Below the pieces are notes generated by a model. It did no database searches. It saw only the letters and a program-made list of their open reading frames with translations, and had not been told where the DNA came from. 64,000 bases of DNA from Bog-113 sp965226755 (GTDB taxonomy: Bacteria; Acidobacteriota; Terriglobia; Bryobacterales; Bryobacteraceae): assembly GCA_965226755.1 (NCBI GenBank), contig CBDDDT010000003.1, positions 248,001-312,000 of the forward strand, given 5' to 3'. Positions 36,118 through 45,630 of this stretch are shown here, piece by piece; positions within the stretch are counted from its first letter, which is position 1, and each line of letters opens with the position of its first letter. Both the position numbers and the translations under genes were made by a program.

Positions 36118-39100
36118 GACGGAGCCTGTCCTCGACTGAGCAACTCCGATAATTTGTAGTTGATACTCTCGACCGCGAACTCCGGCTCGGCTTGAAATGG
36201 CTGACGAACATAGGTGAGTTTGTGCTGCCCTGCTTCGAGCGGCTCGCCATCAGGTTGAGCAATGGCCAGAATGAAATCGTCCGGCTTGTTCAGCGCCGTG
36301 AGGATTTCGTTTCGCGTGACCGTCACCGTAACGGCGTCGCCGACGCGGCCTTTCACCTCGATGAATCGGAGCCTGCCGTCTACTTGAACCCTCGATTCGA
36401 TGTCGTATCCACACTTCTCACTGCTCACATCTCGTGGATGATGGCCAAGCAGCCTCTCGACATCCATAACCATCTGCATAGCAAACAATTCCATCTGCTT
36501 CCGCGCCTCAGCTGATGAAGCGTCGGTCGCGCCGTCGCCTGTCCGAAGGGACGATGGCATCAACTTGTTCAGAAGCCCGATGGGCACGACAATCGAACCG
36601 CCGATAGCGACCGGCGGCAACGGAGAGATCTGACGTTCCATCTCCAGGTCCAGCATTCTTTTTTGCAGACGGACCTGTAACTCATCCGCGCGCTGTCGGG
36701 CCTTACCGGAGTTGATCTTTGCGTTCACCTTACCCGCCAATTCCTGGTCCTTCAGTTGGTTGGCGCGATGGTCCCAATATGTAATTTCCTTGGTCAGCCG
36801 ATCCTTAACGGCGGCCATTGTCCGCGTCACCAGGTCTTCGCGTCGTTTCCGCACTTCTCCCAGATGCTTTGGAACGAGGTCCGCGATGGCGTGGCCGATC
36901 ACGATGGACTCCAGATCTCCCTTCAGCCACGCTTGAGATTCGAGCGTTTCCGAAAGACAGCTTCGCTCGTCAGTTCGCGCGGGCCGGTAATCCAGATAAG
37001 GGGCGTAGCCGGCGTTTCTGGTAGTTCCGCAGGAGTCAGTCTCGACAAACTGCAATTGCTGTGAAACAACGCGGCGGTTGCCAGCCTTGTCTGTTCTGCC
37101 GTCTTGAATGGTGTGTTCCAAATAAAAGAGTGCTCGGATTGCTTCGCCGGGATCGTCCGGATCAACGAGAACCGTACCGCGCTTCAAGAGATCTCGATTG
37201 CGCTCAATGATCAGGTCGATGGTCGCTCCCAGGAGAGGCTGGCCCGGACACACGAACGTCGCAAGCGGTTGGCCGGGAACGGCGCGGAGCGATTTTTCGA
37301 AGGTGATCCGTTCGTATTTACCCAAAACCGGCTCACCGGTACCGATCAAGCGATCTCGCTGACGAATCAAGGCGGGGACGTGGGTGATCTCGAAGCGGCG
37401 TGGCTCGCGTTCCTTGATGGAGCCGCCGAGTACTCGAAACGCCTCCAGGAAAAACGATTCAATGAAGTGAGGCTGGAGACGCCTGGCTTCGGCGCGCTCC
37501 ATGTCTTCCCGGATCTTCATTACCTCCGTAGCGTCCATGCTGTCATGGGCCAGGGCGCGTTCTTCTAGGAGTTCCTGGCAGTGTTTCCGGTCGGTCAGGT
37601 TGTCCACAATCTGATGCAGACGGGCCTTCACCTCGGGCCGGTCGCCGTACCGGATCGCTTCGATCAGCAGGTCGCGCAGCCGCTGCTCCCGGAAAAGCTG
37701 ACCCAGAATATCGAAGACGCCACCGCCCAGTGCCTGCCGCTCAAGCTCGATTTTTTCAAGGAGGCGCTTGTATACGTCGCCTTCCCGTGTCTCTTCGGCC
37801 AGCAGGTTCCACAAGTGGCACACCTCGGTCTGGCCAATGCGGTGGATGCGGCCAAAGCGCTGTTCGAGACGGTTTGGGTTCCACGGTAGATCATAATTGA
37901 CCATTAAGTGGGCGCGCTGTAGGTTGATACCCTCTCCTGCGGCATCCGTCGCAAGCAGAATGAGAACATCCTTATCTTGCTTGAATCCCTCCTGCGCTTT
38001 GGTACGTTCTTCGCGGCCCATGCCACCATGGACAGTCACAAGTGCCTCGGGAGCGCCAAGGAGAGCGCGGAGCTGTTCGCTCAGATAGTTCAAGGTGTCG
38101 CGGTGTTCCGTAAAGATGACCATCTTGCGCCTGTGTCCCTGAGCATCGAACATCTCTGCATGGTTTTGAAGAAGCGCGGAAAGCTCTTCCCATTTCTTGT
38201 CCGTGCCACTGCGGCGAACCTTGAGCGCCAATGCTTCGAGGTTTCTCAGAATTTCGATTTCCGCCTGGAGTTCAGCGATGGTTCTTGCCGCCGTCGCCTG
38301 ATCAACGACGGTCTCTTCTGTCTCCTCTACCTCTGCGTCCGGTGCATCGTCCAGATCATCGATGTCCTCGTCGGTGAGGCTAGGCAATCCCTGAAGGTCA
38401 TGTTCTTGAAGGAGTGCTCCGCGCTTTAAGATCTGCTCTTCGCGTAGACGGCGTTCGAGACGTTCGCGGCGACGCCTGAGTGATTGCAGAATCGCCTCGG
38501 GGGAGGATGCCAGCCGCCTTTGCAGGATCGTCAATGCAAATCCAACCGTTCCCTTACGGCCTTCACTCTCCAGTGAGTCGGCGCGACTGAATTCCTCACG
38601 GACGTAATCGGTGACGCTCTTATATAGAGATGCTTCCGCATCGGAGAGTTTATAACCGACCGTGTATGCTCGTCGCTCTGGGAACAATGGCTTGCCGTCG
38701 AATTTGAGCAGTTGCTCTTTAACTAACCGTCGCATCAGGTCAGAAACATCGGTGGTATGCACGCCATCACGAGAGCGGCCCTCGAAACGGTCGCTGTCGA
38801 GCAGCGCCATGAAGAGCTGAAAGTCTTCCGGCTTGCCGTTATGTGGCGTCGCCGTCATCAGCAGGAGATGCCGCGTAAGCTGGCCGAGAAGTTGGCCGAG
38901 CCGGTAGCGTTTGGTGTATTTCACCTCGCTGCCAAAGAACGTGGCAGACATCTTATGGGCTTCGTCGCAAACGACGAGGTCCCAATCGGTATTCGCCAGT
39001 TTCGCCTGGACATCCTCATTGCGACTCAATTTGTCCAGACGGCAGATGGCCATTGGATTCTCCGCGAACCAATTGCCCGTACGAGCAGATTCAAGCTTGT

Positions 39101-39653
39101 CGTTCGTCAGAATCTCGAAGGGAAGCTGAAATCGTTGATAGAGTTCGTCCTGCCATTGCTCCGCGAGATTTCCGGGGCACACTATCATGCAGCGGTGCAG
39201 GTCACCGCGGATAAGCAATTCTTTGATGAGGAGGCCGGCCATGATTGTCTTGCCGGCGCCGGGATCATCGGCCAGGAGGAACCGTAGCGGCTGACGGGGC
39301 AGCATCTCGCCGTAAACGGCGGTAATCTGGTGCGGCAGTGGATCGACCATTGACGTATGGATGGCGAGTAGCGGATCAAAGAGGTGGGCCAGATTGATTC
39401 GATGCGCTTCGGAAACCAACCGAAACAGCTTGCCATCTCCATCGAAACTCCAAGGCCGCCCAGTTTCGCCCACTTCGAGCGTCGGTTCCCGATCCCGGTA
39501 GAGTAGTACGACGCTCGGTTTTCCAGACGGATCTTTGTACGTAAGTTCGACCGCAGCGGAGCCGTACCATTTGACGTCGATCACCGTGACAAGGCAATCG
39601 GGCAAAATGCCTCGAACGCTTGCTCCGCGCGTAAGATCCTCAAGTTTCGCCAT
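36114..39653 (-). CDS. SNF2-family helicase with C-terminal DUF3883
   Basis: A 1179-residue superfamily 2 ATPase. Motif I is DDPGAGKTIMAG, motif II CDEAHK, motif III TATPHNG, motif V TDAAGEGINLQ and motif VI QRFGRIHRIGQ. A long charged coiled-coil insertion (about residues 390-470) splits the two RecA lobes. The C-terminus is a DUF3883 domain (GYDIESRV, then FIEVKGR, a nuclease-like E-x-K core). The same architecture occurs in the BREX type 3 helicase and in DISARM DrmD. It should translocate on and possibly cut unmodified DNA. First large gene of the operon, 46 bp below the small DNA-binding protein. Confidence 0.9.
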   Translation of the reverse strand: MAKLEDLTRGASVRGILPDCLVTVIDVKWYGSAAVELTYKDPSGKPSVVLLYRDREPTLEVGETGRPWSFDGDGKLFRLVSEAHRINLAHLFDPLLAIHTSMVDPLPHQITAVYGEMLPRQPLRFLLADDPGAGKTIMAGLLIKELLIRGDLHRCMIVCPGNLAEQWQDELYQRFQLPFEILTNDKLESARTGNWFAENPMAICRLDKLSRNEDVQAKLANTDWDLVVCDEAHKMSATFFGSEVKYTKRYRLGQLLGQLTRHLLLMTATPHNGKPEDFQLFMALLDSDRFEGRSRDGVHTTDVSDLMRRLVKEQLLKFDGKPLFPERRAYTVGYKLSDAEASLYKSVTDYVREEFSRADSLESEGRKGTVGFALTILQRRLASSPEAILQSLRRRRERLERRLREEQILKRGALLQEHDLQGLPSLTDEDIDDLDDAPDAEVEETEETVVDQATAARTIAELQAEIEILRNLEALALKVRRSGTDKKWEELSALLQNHAEMFDAQGHRRKMVIFTEHRDTLNYLSEQLRALLGAPEALVTVHGGMGREERTKAQEGFKQDKDVLILLATDAAGEGINLQRAHLMVNYDLPWNPNRLEQRFGRIHRIGQTEVCHLWNLLAEETREGDVYKRLLEKIELERQALGGGVFDILGQLFREQRLRDLLIEAIRYGDRPEVKARLHQIVDNLTDRKHCQELLEERALAHDSMDATEVMKIREDMERAEARRLQPHFIESFFLEAFRVLGGSIKEREPRRFEITHVPALIRQRDRLIGTGEPVLGKYERITFEKSLRAVPGQPLATFVCPGQPLLGATIDLIIERNRDLLKRGTVLVDPDDPGEAIRALFYLEHTIQDGRTDKAGNRRVVSQQLQFVETDSCGTTRNAGYAPYLDYRPARTDERSCLSETLESQAWLKGDLESIVIGHAIADLVPKHLGEVRKRREDLVTRTMAAVKDRLTKEITYWDHRANQLKDQELAGKVNAKINSGKARQRADELQVRLQKRMLDLEMERQISPLPPVAIGGSIVVPIGLLNKLMPSSLRTGDGATDASSAEARKQMELFAMQMVMDVERLLGHHPRDVSSEKCGYDIESRVQVDGRLRFIEVKGRVGDAVTVTVTRNEILTALNKPDDFILAIAQPDGEPLEAGQHKLTYVRQPFQAEPEFAVESINYKLSELLSRGQAPS

Positions 39654-39699
39654 GTTGGTTTCTGTAGTCGTTACCTTTTTCTGATCGCGAAGCGGACAT

Positions 39700-39918
39700 T
39701 TAGCCGTGGTCGGCTGAACGCTTCAGAGCGATGAGAACCGCTTCGAGATCGCTCCTCTTGAACAGCCGGTACCCATTCACCGGATTTCGATGGACCTTGA
39801 TTTTGCCTTGTTTGCCCCAGTTCCGAAGGGTCGCCTCTGACACGCCAATCACACGTGCGGCTTCTTTGATGCGAAGGTAGTCCCGGAACGTTTCCGCCAA
39901 GTGTGGGCTCATTACCAA
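39700..39918 (-). CDS. MerR/excisionase-type helix-turn-helix protein
   Basis: A 72-residue DNA-binding protein. LRIKEAARVIGVSEATLRNW is a MerR/Xis winged helix-turn-helix, followed by the wing GKIKVHRNPVNGYRLFKRSDLEAVL. It has no effector domain. As first gene of the defence operon it is a natural candidate for its transcriptional regulator, or for an excisionase left from the transfer of the island. Confidence 0.8.
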   Translation of the reverse strand: MVMSPHLAETFRDYLRIKEAARVIGVSEATLRNWGKQGKIKVHRNPVNGYRLFKRSDLEAVLIALKRSADHG

Positions 39919-39951
39919 CCTAGCAGAACCTTATCAAACTTTGTAACCGGC

Positions 39952-40035
39952 AGAAACGTGTTCATCGAACGGCTGTGGCGCTTGCTCAAATACGAGTTGG
40001 TCTATCCCGGCGACTTCGGTACCGCTCTAAAACTA
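39952..40035 (+). pseudogene. IS3-family transposase remnant
   Basis: A plus-strand segment encodes RNVFIERLWRLLKYELVYP, the block around the last catalytic Glu of IS3-type DDE transposases (N-V-F-x-E-R-L-W-R-x-L-K-Y-E). Only about 28 codons are recognisable, with no start and no upstream DD residues. It lies exactly between the SNF2-led operon and the TIR gene, so it is probably scar DNA from an insertion at the joint of the two defence modules. Confidence 0.7.
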
Positions 40036-40047
40036 GCGGCAATTCCT

Positions 40048-42894
40048 TTACGGCGCGCCGCTTCGTTCGGGAGCTTTGCGCCCGGTGATGCCCCACGCCA
40101 AGAGGTCGGTGGATTTCCTGGAGTCCGCAATGTCCCAGCGCATGTAACTCAGTTCCCGAAGAAATAAAAGCTTGTCTGGGAAGTCGTCGTGGTCGGGCAG
40201 CAAGACGGGTATCACTGGCAAGCCACTCTCCACGCATTGGCTGACAAAGGCCCGAACTTCAAGGGCCTGCCACTTGCCAAGGCCCGCGCCGCTGAGGAAG
40301 ACGGCAACCGCTCGAACGTTGGGAATTGCCGATTGAATGACATCCTGGAACCAGCGCCCTGGGGGGATCTGCTCGACATCGATCCACGGATTGATTCCTA
40401 TGGCTCGGAGATTATGGCAAATCTCCAAGACGATACCCTTGTCCTTGGAATTGTGAGCCATGAAGACATCGAACTGATCGGCAGAGGTCTTGCCTTCGAG
40501 TGTTGGCTCCGCTTGGCCAGTAGCGATTTCAACGTCTCGACTCACGAACAATCCCAGCAAGGACGTAATTTTGTCCACCAGATTATCCTTGGAGAGTTGC
40601 AGGCTGCTCTCGGGCGGAGCGATCGTGGCGCAGACCCGCGTCAGCTCGGCCGTGTCGAGTTGGTGGAGGAGTTCTCGCACGCGGCGAGAGGTCAGGGCCG
40701 TCCTCAGTCGTGCCTGGTCGTGGGCTCCGGCGAAGCGAGCAAGTACCGCAGTCCTTCGGTCCGCACTCAGGCCATGAAGACCATGCCACAGCCTGCTCTC
40801 GGGATTGAGGCTAGCGCCCTCAGCAGCGATGCCAGGGACTTCCTGCTCATACTGGGCCTCTTCCTTCAAGATGCTTTTCAGCCGTTGGCGCAATTCTGGT
40901 GCTGTCGCTATGCGCTCTCGGCGAGGGGTGACGTGGAGTGTTTCAAGGATGGGTTCCTCCAAAGGCAGCGAGAAGACCTGTGGGTCGTCTTGGTGTGGGT
41001 ACACAACGGATTCCACTACGGACTCGTACTGTTCAAGGGCATTGAACAGATCGTTCGTCACGGACTGGGCAACCCGAGAGAGGTGCGGCGCGACTGCCCC
41101 TGATTCCGTTGCATAGGCGTCAGCTTCAAGTTTTACGCGGAAGCTTCGAAGCTCAATCAGGGCGCGCTCTCGCGCAAGGTCGGCGCCCTGTTGCGCCGGC
41201 CGATGATGGTTTGCGAGAGAGGTGAAGACTTCTCTCAGTCTGGTCCGTTGCGTATGCAACGTCGTTCGCTGGGCGTCCTTGAACGCAACTCGCAGTTCTT
41301 CTGTTGTCGATTCGGCCTCGGCCAACGCGCGCGTCACTCCGCTGTCGCATTCGAGGAATGCGGTGAATTTGTCGGCGCTATTCACGTCCACCGCCGGAAG
41401 TGCTTGTCCGATAGGCAAGTCTGCACATCGCTCGCTGAGCCACTTCGGAGTGTGCCGCAGGAGGTTGAGGAGGAAAGAGGTTAATACTCCTTGATACTCG
41501 CGCGTTGCGTCGAGCCAATCGTCCCTGTCGCCGTTTAGACCGTAGTATGCGGCGAGTTCGTCGAGCACTTGCCGGGCACCGCTCGTTGGTTCAACGCTTA
41601 GGGGCAGCGCACGTGCGGCCGTCACGACCAGATCGTGCTCCACACCCATGTCTCCAACTTTGACGCCCGTCAACGGATGCCAGCTTTGACGGCTTGTCTT
41701 GAATCGCTTAAGTGAGAGCCGTTCGGGAGTTGCTTCTTGCCACCATGCGAGCAATGCTTCCCGTGGGCTCGTCCATTTCTCAAGCCTCCGAAGCTCACGC
41801 ACCGCATCATTCAATGCGGGGGGCGACTCATACGAAAGTTTCGCCAATGCCTCTGTTCTCAGGTGCTCAAGGCATGCCAGGCACTCCCGAATATCCTGTA
41901 TTGCCTCGACGCTCGCGGCTCCCTGCTCAAAGACAGTTGCAATGCGCCGCCGGTGTTCACAGGAATCGAGCGCGGACTTGAGCTCGCGAACGATGACCTT
42001 GGCCTTATCGGGAACGTAAGAGTCGCGGTCTGCGTCAGTGGGCGCGCTCGCCCATAGCGAGCGGTCCGTCGCGACCAGCCTGCGAATGATCTCCGCAACT
42101 GCCTGCAAGCGCCTCCATGCGTCGCGGCGAGTCGAAAGCCACATGTGGACGTCCGTCATGGACGCGTTCACCTGCTTGCCGAGGTGTTCAATGTCATGTT
42201 CTACTCGTCGCCATCGTTCTATCGCGGCACGATTGCGCTCGTAAAACTCATCGATCCACGTCCGTAGATGGTCATAGATGTCCGATGCCTGCATTGCCTC
42301 GACGGGCATAACGTCCACGGTAAGGTGACCAATATCAGTAAAGACGAGAATACAGGGTACGTGTCGCCCGATACCCAACCGGTGTGCGAATTCCATGGAC
42401 AGCCCAGAGCCCGGCATCGCTGTGTGCGTGTCACACTCGTAGCTGATCAGGCGCTCGATGTCTTCGATGCTCTTCAGCGGATGCAAGGCGCTCGGTCGGA
42501 GGCTCCGCCAAGGGCGGCGGCCCTCGTAGTCATACCGTCGGTAGTCGGAAAATGGGTTGGCGAGGCGTTCGATGATGCGACGAAGGACCGTCTTTGGGGA
42601 TGAGAGGGAGGACCGGCGGTTCATCTCCTCGTGGACAATATGGTCGAGTTCTTCCTTGCGCAATTCTGAGAAGAATATGAACCGAATTCTGTCCGCAGTC
42701 CGATAGCAGAGGTCCGCGCAGTAAGCATGTAGGAAATCTTTGCAGAGGCTGGAACTATCATTGACGAACACGATGCTCCAGTTGAAGCGGTCGGTGAGGC
42801 TTCTCGCCGTATCATCCAGGCGGAAGACATATCTGTAGACCTCGTCTGCGGACGGTGCTTGAAACCCCAAAGCGTTGCCTCCAATGCCGACCAC
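40048..42894 (-). CDS. Large protein with C-terminal TIR domain
   Basis: A 948-residue protein. The last 140 residues are a TIR domain: DVFMAHNSKDK, INPWIDVEQIPPG, AVAVFLSGAGLGKWQALEVRAF, where the Glu of ALE is at the NADase catalytic position. The long N-terminal region has LVFTDIGHLTVDVM and many helical, charged segments but no domain I recognise; it presumably senses infection. Bacterial TIR domains of this kind usually degrade NAD+ or make cyclic ADP-ribose signals. The start is uncertain: the frame begins with GTG and lacks a good ribosome site. Confidence 0.8.
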   Translation of the reverse strand: MVGIGGNALGFQAPSADEVYRYVFRLDDTARSLTDRFNWSIVFVNDSSSLCKDFLHAYCADLCYRTADRIRFIFFSELRKEELDHIVHEEMNRRSSLSSPKTVLRRIIERLANPFSDYRRYDYEGRRPWRSLRPSALHPLKSIEDIERLISYECDTHTAMPGSGLSMEFAHRLGIGRHVPCILVFTDIGHLTVDVMPVEAMQASDIYDHLRTWIDEFYERNRAAIERWRRVEHDIEHLGKQVNASMTDVHMWLSTRRDAWRRLQAVAEIIRRLVATDRSLWASAPTDADRDSYVPDKAKVIVRELKSALDSCEHRRRIATVFEQGAASVEAIQDIRECLACLEHLRTEALAKLSYESPPALNDAVRELRRLEKWTSPREALLAWWQEATPERLSLKRFKTSRQSWHPLTGVKVGDMGVEHDLVVTAARALPLSVEPTSGARQVLDELAAYYGLNGDRDDWLDATREYQGVLTSFLLNLLRHTPKWLSERCADLPIGQALPAVDVNSADKFTAFLECDSGVTRALAEAESTTEELRVAFKDAQRTTLHTQRTRLREVFTSLANHHRPAQQGADLARERALIELRSFRVKLEADAYATESGAVAPHLSRVAQSVTNDLFNALEQYESVVESVVYPHQDDPQVFSLPLEEPILETLHVTPRRERIATAPELRQRLKSILKEEAQYEQEVPGIAAEGASLNPESRLWHGLHGLSADRRTAVLARFAGAHDQARLRTALTSRRVRELLHQLDTAELTRVCATIAPPESSLQLSKDNLVDKITSLLGLFVSRDVEIATGQAEPTLEGKTSADQFDVFMAHNSKDKGIVLEICHNLRAIGINPWIDVEQIPPGRWFQDVIQSAIPNVRAVAVFLSGAGLGKWQALEVRAFVSQCVESGLPVIPVLLPDHDDFPDKLLFLRELSYMRWDIADSRKSTDLLAWGITGRKAPERSGAP

Positions 42895-42999
42895 GTCGGG
42901 CGAAAAGTCATGATATCGAGTTGGAGAAGCCAGTGGAGGGCCAGCCCAGGCTAGCCTAGCTGCGCTTAACTGCGCCGCGAGGCAGAGGAGCTTAGCATT

Positions 43000-43701
43000 T
43001 TACAGGATCGCGGCGCTCTTCCAAGCGAGAGGTACAGCCGGAAATTCATCCTTCCCCATTCTGTTGGCCCGCCAATCCCACCATCCACAATCGGCACAGA
43101 GTGCATACATGAGTTCGCGCGATTCGTCGTGGGATGGGCGTCCGTTCTCGCCACTTCCCTGAACCAACTCCGATTTCCGTTTGAACTCCTCGTACTTCGA
43201 AGCGATCTTCACCGTTGGCACCGCGTTAAAGAGCGTATGCGGGGTCACGTCACGGAGCCAATCGTACATCTCAAAGAGCGCTCGGGTTTCATCGTTGTTG
43301 TGGCACTTGGGGTCAAGGCCGGCCAAGTCCGAGGCAAATGCTTGATAGGCATGAGGCGTTGGCACAAAAAACGCGCACCGATGGTCCATGCGTTGGGTAG
43401 CGAGAGCGTGGAAAACTGCCATTCCCATCTCGATCGGCATATTCATCCGAGCAAAGTTATTCAGTCCCTCGCCGGTGAAACGTGAAAAGTCGTGAGCCGA
43501 ATAGTGACAATTCCGAATTGCCTCGACCAACAGTTCCAAACGGGGCCGGTCAGGAGTCGTCAAATCACGTGCGCAGACGGGGAGCAATCCGCCCGCCACT
43601 ACCGCGAACGTCATCGCGTTCGCCAAGTTGGCAAACTCCCGATCGAAGGGGTAGTTCAGAAAAACCTGGCTTCGCGAATATGCAGCCAAATCCCTACGCA
43701 C
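43000..43701 (-). CDS. TIR-like/nucleotide-sensor-type protein
   Basis: A 233-residue protein that begins VFLNYPFDREFANLANAM, then ARDLTTPDRPRLELLVEAI and CHYSAHDFSR. This is the pattern of a small alpha/beta (flavodoxin- or TIR-like) family seen beside bacterial immune genes; I do not know an accepted name for it. The C-terminal part has paired Cys (CADCGWWDW) and may bind metal. Its ATG overlaps the end of the double-TIR gene by 8 nt, so the two are translated together. Confidence 0.6.
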   Translation of the reverse strand: MRRDLAAYSRSQVFLNYPFDREFANLANAMTFAVVAGGLLPVCARDLTTPDRPRLELLVEAIRNCHYSAHDFSRFTGEGLNNFARMNMPIEMGMAVFHALATQRMDHRCAFFVPTPHAYQAFASDLAGLDPKCHNNDETRALFEMYDWLRDVTPHTLFNAVPTVKIASKYEEFKRKSELVQGSGENGRPSHDESRELMYALCADCGWWDWRANRMGKDEFPAVPLAWKSAAIL

Positions 43702-44593
43702 GGGATCGCGCCCTCGCTTCGACTGACGCGCTGATCATGAGATCTCTCGCCAAGCTTGAAATAGATCGGTTGAATCGCGACGGATCGCCCCATTCACGAA
43801 AATCGCCGATCTGCTTCTCTCGAAGCTGCGCTCCCCACTCTTCCTGAACTTCAAAGATCGCGTCGTCAATTCGAATCGGGACCAAGAAGGACGTCTTTCG
43901 TGCCCTTTCGATCTTCAGTGCCTTTTCGACTTCGTACCGCACCCATTGACTCTGTATGGAGTGCCGGGAAAGCACCAACAGGACCTTGTCGTGCATCGTC
44001 ATTGCTCTATCGATTTGATCGGTCCATAGCTCACCGATCTTGAAATCCATTACGTCAAGCCAGGCGCGAATGCCCGCCTCTTCAAGCCCTTCACCAAGTT
44101 TGTCCGCAAACTCCCGGTCCTTTGCGGAATAGCTAATAAAACATGAACTGGATCGGTCAGGCTTCTCCTTCCGGATTCCCAGTCGGATCATGCTCTCGGA
44201 TATTTGTGTGCCGATCTGGCTTAAAGCACCGCGTAAGTCTGGTGAAGGCGTGTAGCTGTACATCAGCAATCCCGCCAAATCAGAGGGAATCCTGACCGTC
44301 CCGGACCCAGGAGCAACAACAAATACACGGGAGGGCCCGAGGGTGGCGACGAAGAGGCCGAGCTCGAAGAACACGTTGGGGCTGATCTCGTGTTGCGAAA
44401 GCACGGCGGCAGCAAAATCAACGCTTCTCAAAAGTTCGAAAAGAGATTCCGAAACGCGATCGGAAACGTTTAGGGCGTCGGACCAAAGAAAAGGCACGGC
44501 GTCGCTGGCCAACAAGCTCGCGAGCGCCTCAGCATCCTGGATGGCCTCTCTAGACCCTGAAATGAAAATTGTCGGCTTAGTGTTTTTATCCAT
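43694..44593 (-). CDS. Tandem TIR protein (Cap12-type plus conventional TIR)
   Basis: A 299-residue protein with two TIR-related domains. Residues about 7-110 (IFISGSREAIQDAEAL, then NVFFELGLFVATLGPSRVFVV) match the Cap12/Pycsar-effector TIR family, which binds cyclic nucleotides or acts on NAD. Residues about 148-270 form a classical TIR domain: CFISYSAKDREFADKL, IRAWLDVMDFKIGELW, KVLLVLSRHSIQSQWVRYEVEKA, with Glu in the catalytic position. No cyclase gene was seen nearby. Likely an immune effector that depletes NAD+ or signals to its neighbours. Confidence 0.82.
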   Translation of the reverse strand: MDKNTKPTIFISGSREAIQDAEALASLLASDAVPFLWSDALNVSDRVSESLFELLRSVDFAAAVLSQHEISPNVFFELGLFVATLGPSRVFVVAPGSGTVRIPSDLAGLLMYSYTPSPDLRGALSQIGTQISESMIRLGIRKEKPDRSSSCFISYSAKDREFADKLGEGLEEAGIRAWLDVMDFKIGELWTDQIDRAMTMHDKVLLVLSRHSIQSQWVRYEVEKALKIERARKTSFLVPIRIDDAIFEVQEEWGAQLREKQIGDFREWGDPSRFNRSISSLARDLMISASVEARARSRA

Positions 44594-44642
44594 ATGTCCG
44601 CTTCCGCACTCTCGATGATGTCGAAGTCTGATCGCCTCCGGA

Positions 44643-45002
44643 TCAGGTTAAGAATACAACCATTTGGGGACATCTCACTCCATTAGAGACAACGGCCGGC
44701 AGACGCTGATCCAAAGCCTTCGCGACGGTGCGTGCTACATGGGCCTGCTGCCGCGCGTCCGACCCTTTCTTCGCAAGGTCGCGAGTGAGAATTGAAGTGA
44801 GGACGGAATACCCTTCGTGGCCGCGAGCAAGGGCGTCCATGGCAAAGGCCAGGTCAATCCGATTGCCCTCAAGTCTGTAATCTAAAGAACTGGGCGCTAA
44901 GTCCAACGGGTCGGCGGTACTGCGGCTTGCGATCTTTTCTACGAAAGTTGGGTTTTTCCGGCTCCGGCCATACCTACTTGTGCCATCGATTTGTGGCGGC
45001 AT
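44643..45002 (-). CDS. Small protein, weakly like the end of a plasmid primase (RepB type)
   Basis: A 119-residue frame. FVEKIASRSTADPLDLAPSS and DLAFAMDALARGHEGYSVLTSIL recall the C-terminal helical region of plasmid RepB-like primases, which carries phrases such as S-x-x-DxAxxxxxLxxG. No catalytic part is present, so this may be a truncated remnant of element replication DNA. Low certainty; it could equally be an unrelated small gene. Confidence 0.35.
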   Translation of the reverse strand: MPPQIDGTSRYGRSRKNPTFVEKIASRSTADPLDLAPSSLDYRLEGNRIDLAFAMDALARGHEGYSVLTSILTRDLAKKGSDARQQAHVARTVAKALDQRLPAVVSNGVRCPQMVVFLT

Positions 45003-45630
45003 TGCATATACGTCGTTTTTTCTTATAGCGGCGTGCCGAACGGTTTCATCCCTAACACCACAACGGTTCGGCCTGCATGACCTGTGACAGCCCGCTGCGT
45101 GATCGCGTCGGTTGCGGCCAGCCGGCGGGCGTCACCGTCTAACATCAGCACCTCCTCGGGTTCCGCCCGCCAGTTCTTTCACAGCGCGAATGCCAGAGTT
45201 TATGCGATCCCGCCACATATTTAAACGGCTCTAAAGAAAGCATTCGGCTGCCATTAGAACGATTCGTGTTTACGCATAAGTGAATATAGCGAGCCTCCCG
45301 AAATGGCGCCAGTCCGCGCGGTTTCGGGACCCGCCGAACTTATGCACAAGGCCCACGCGGCTGCGGTTGAGGTCTTCTCGGCCATCGTTCTCCACGGTCT
45401 GGCGACGGTCCAGCCACGCCTGGAAGGTGCCAGGCGACCTTCGATCACGATTGCGCCGCAATTGGTCGAAGACCGTCGCCGTTCGAAGGTAATCCGGGAA
45501 CGATGGCCGCGCATTTGTAACTTGCCGAAAAGTCGGGATTCTCTGTCCTCGATTTTCACGTCCCGGACGGCCTCTGCCGTTCCCTTAATAGTTGATGAAA
45601 CTCGCATTCGCGTGCGGACGAGGAGACGAA
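45003..45630. other. Region between defence island and conjugative module, no intact gene
   Basis: About 630 bp without a convincing gene. A minus-strand piece near 45025-45185 (NWRAEPEEVLMLDGDARRL) looks like the end of a protein whose start is missing. Overlapping frames near 45250-45640 exist on both strands without family resemblance. It probably holds remnants plus the promoter of the rightward conjugative genes. Confidence 0.35.

Noticed and set aside
27102..39918. A canonical BREX or DISARM locus
   Set aside because: No PglZ phosphatase, BrxA or BrxB, and no DrmA, DrmB or PLD protein was found; only the helicase, methylase and ATPase types are shared.
43482..43847. Plus-strand frame opposite the TIR genes
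   Set aside because: Antisense to two clearly recognisable overlapping genes, with biased composition.
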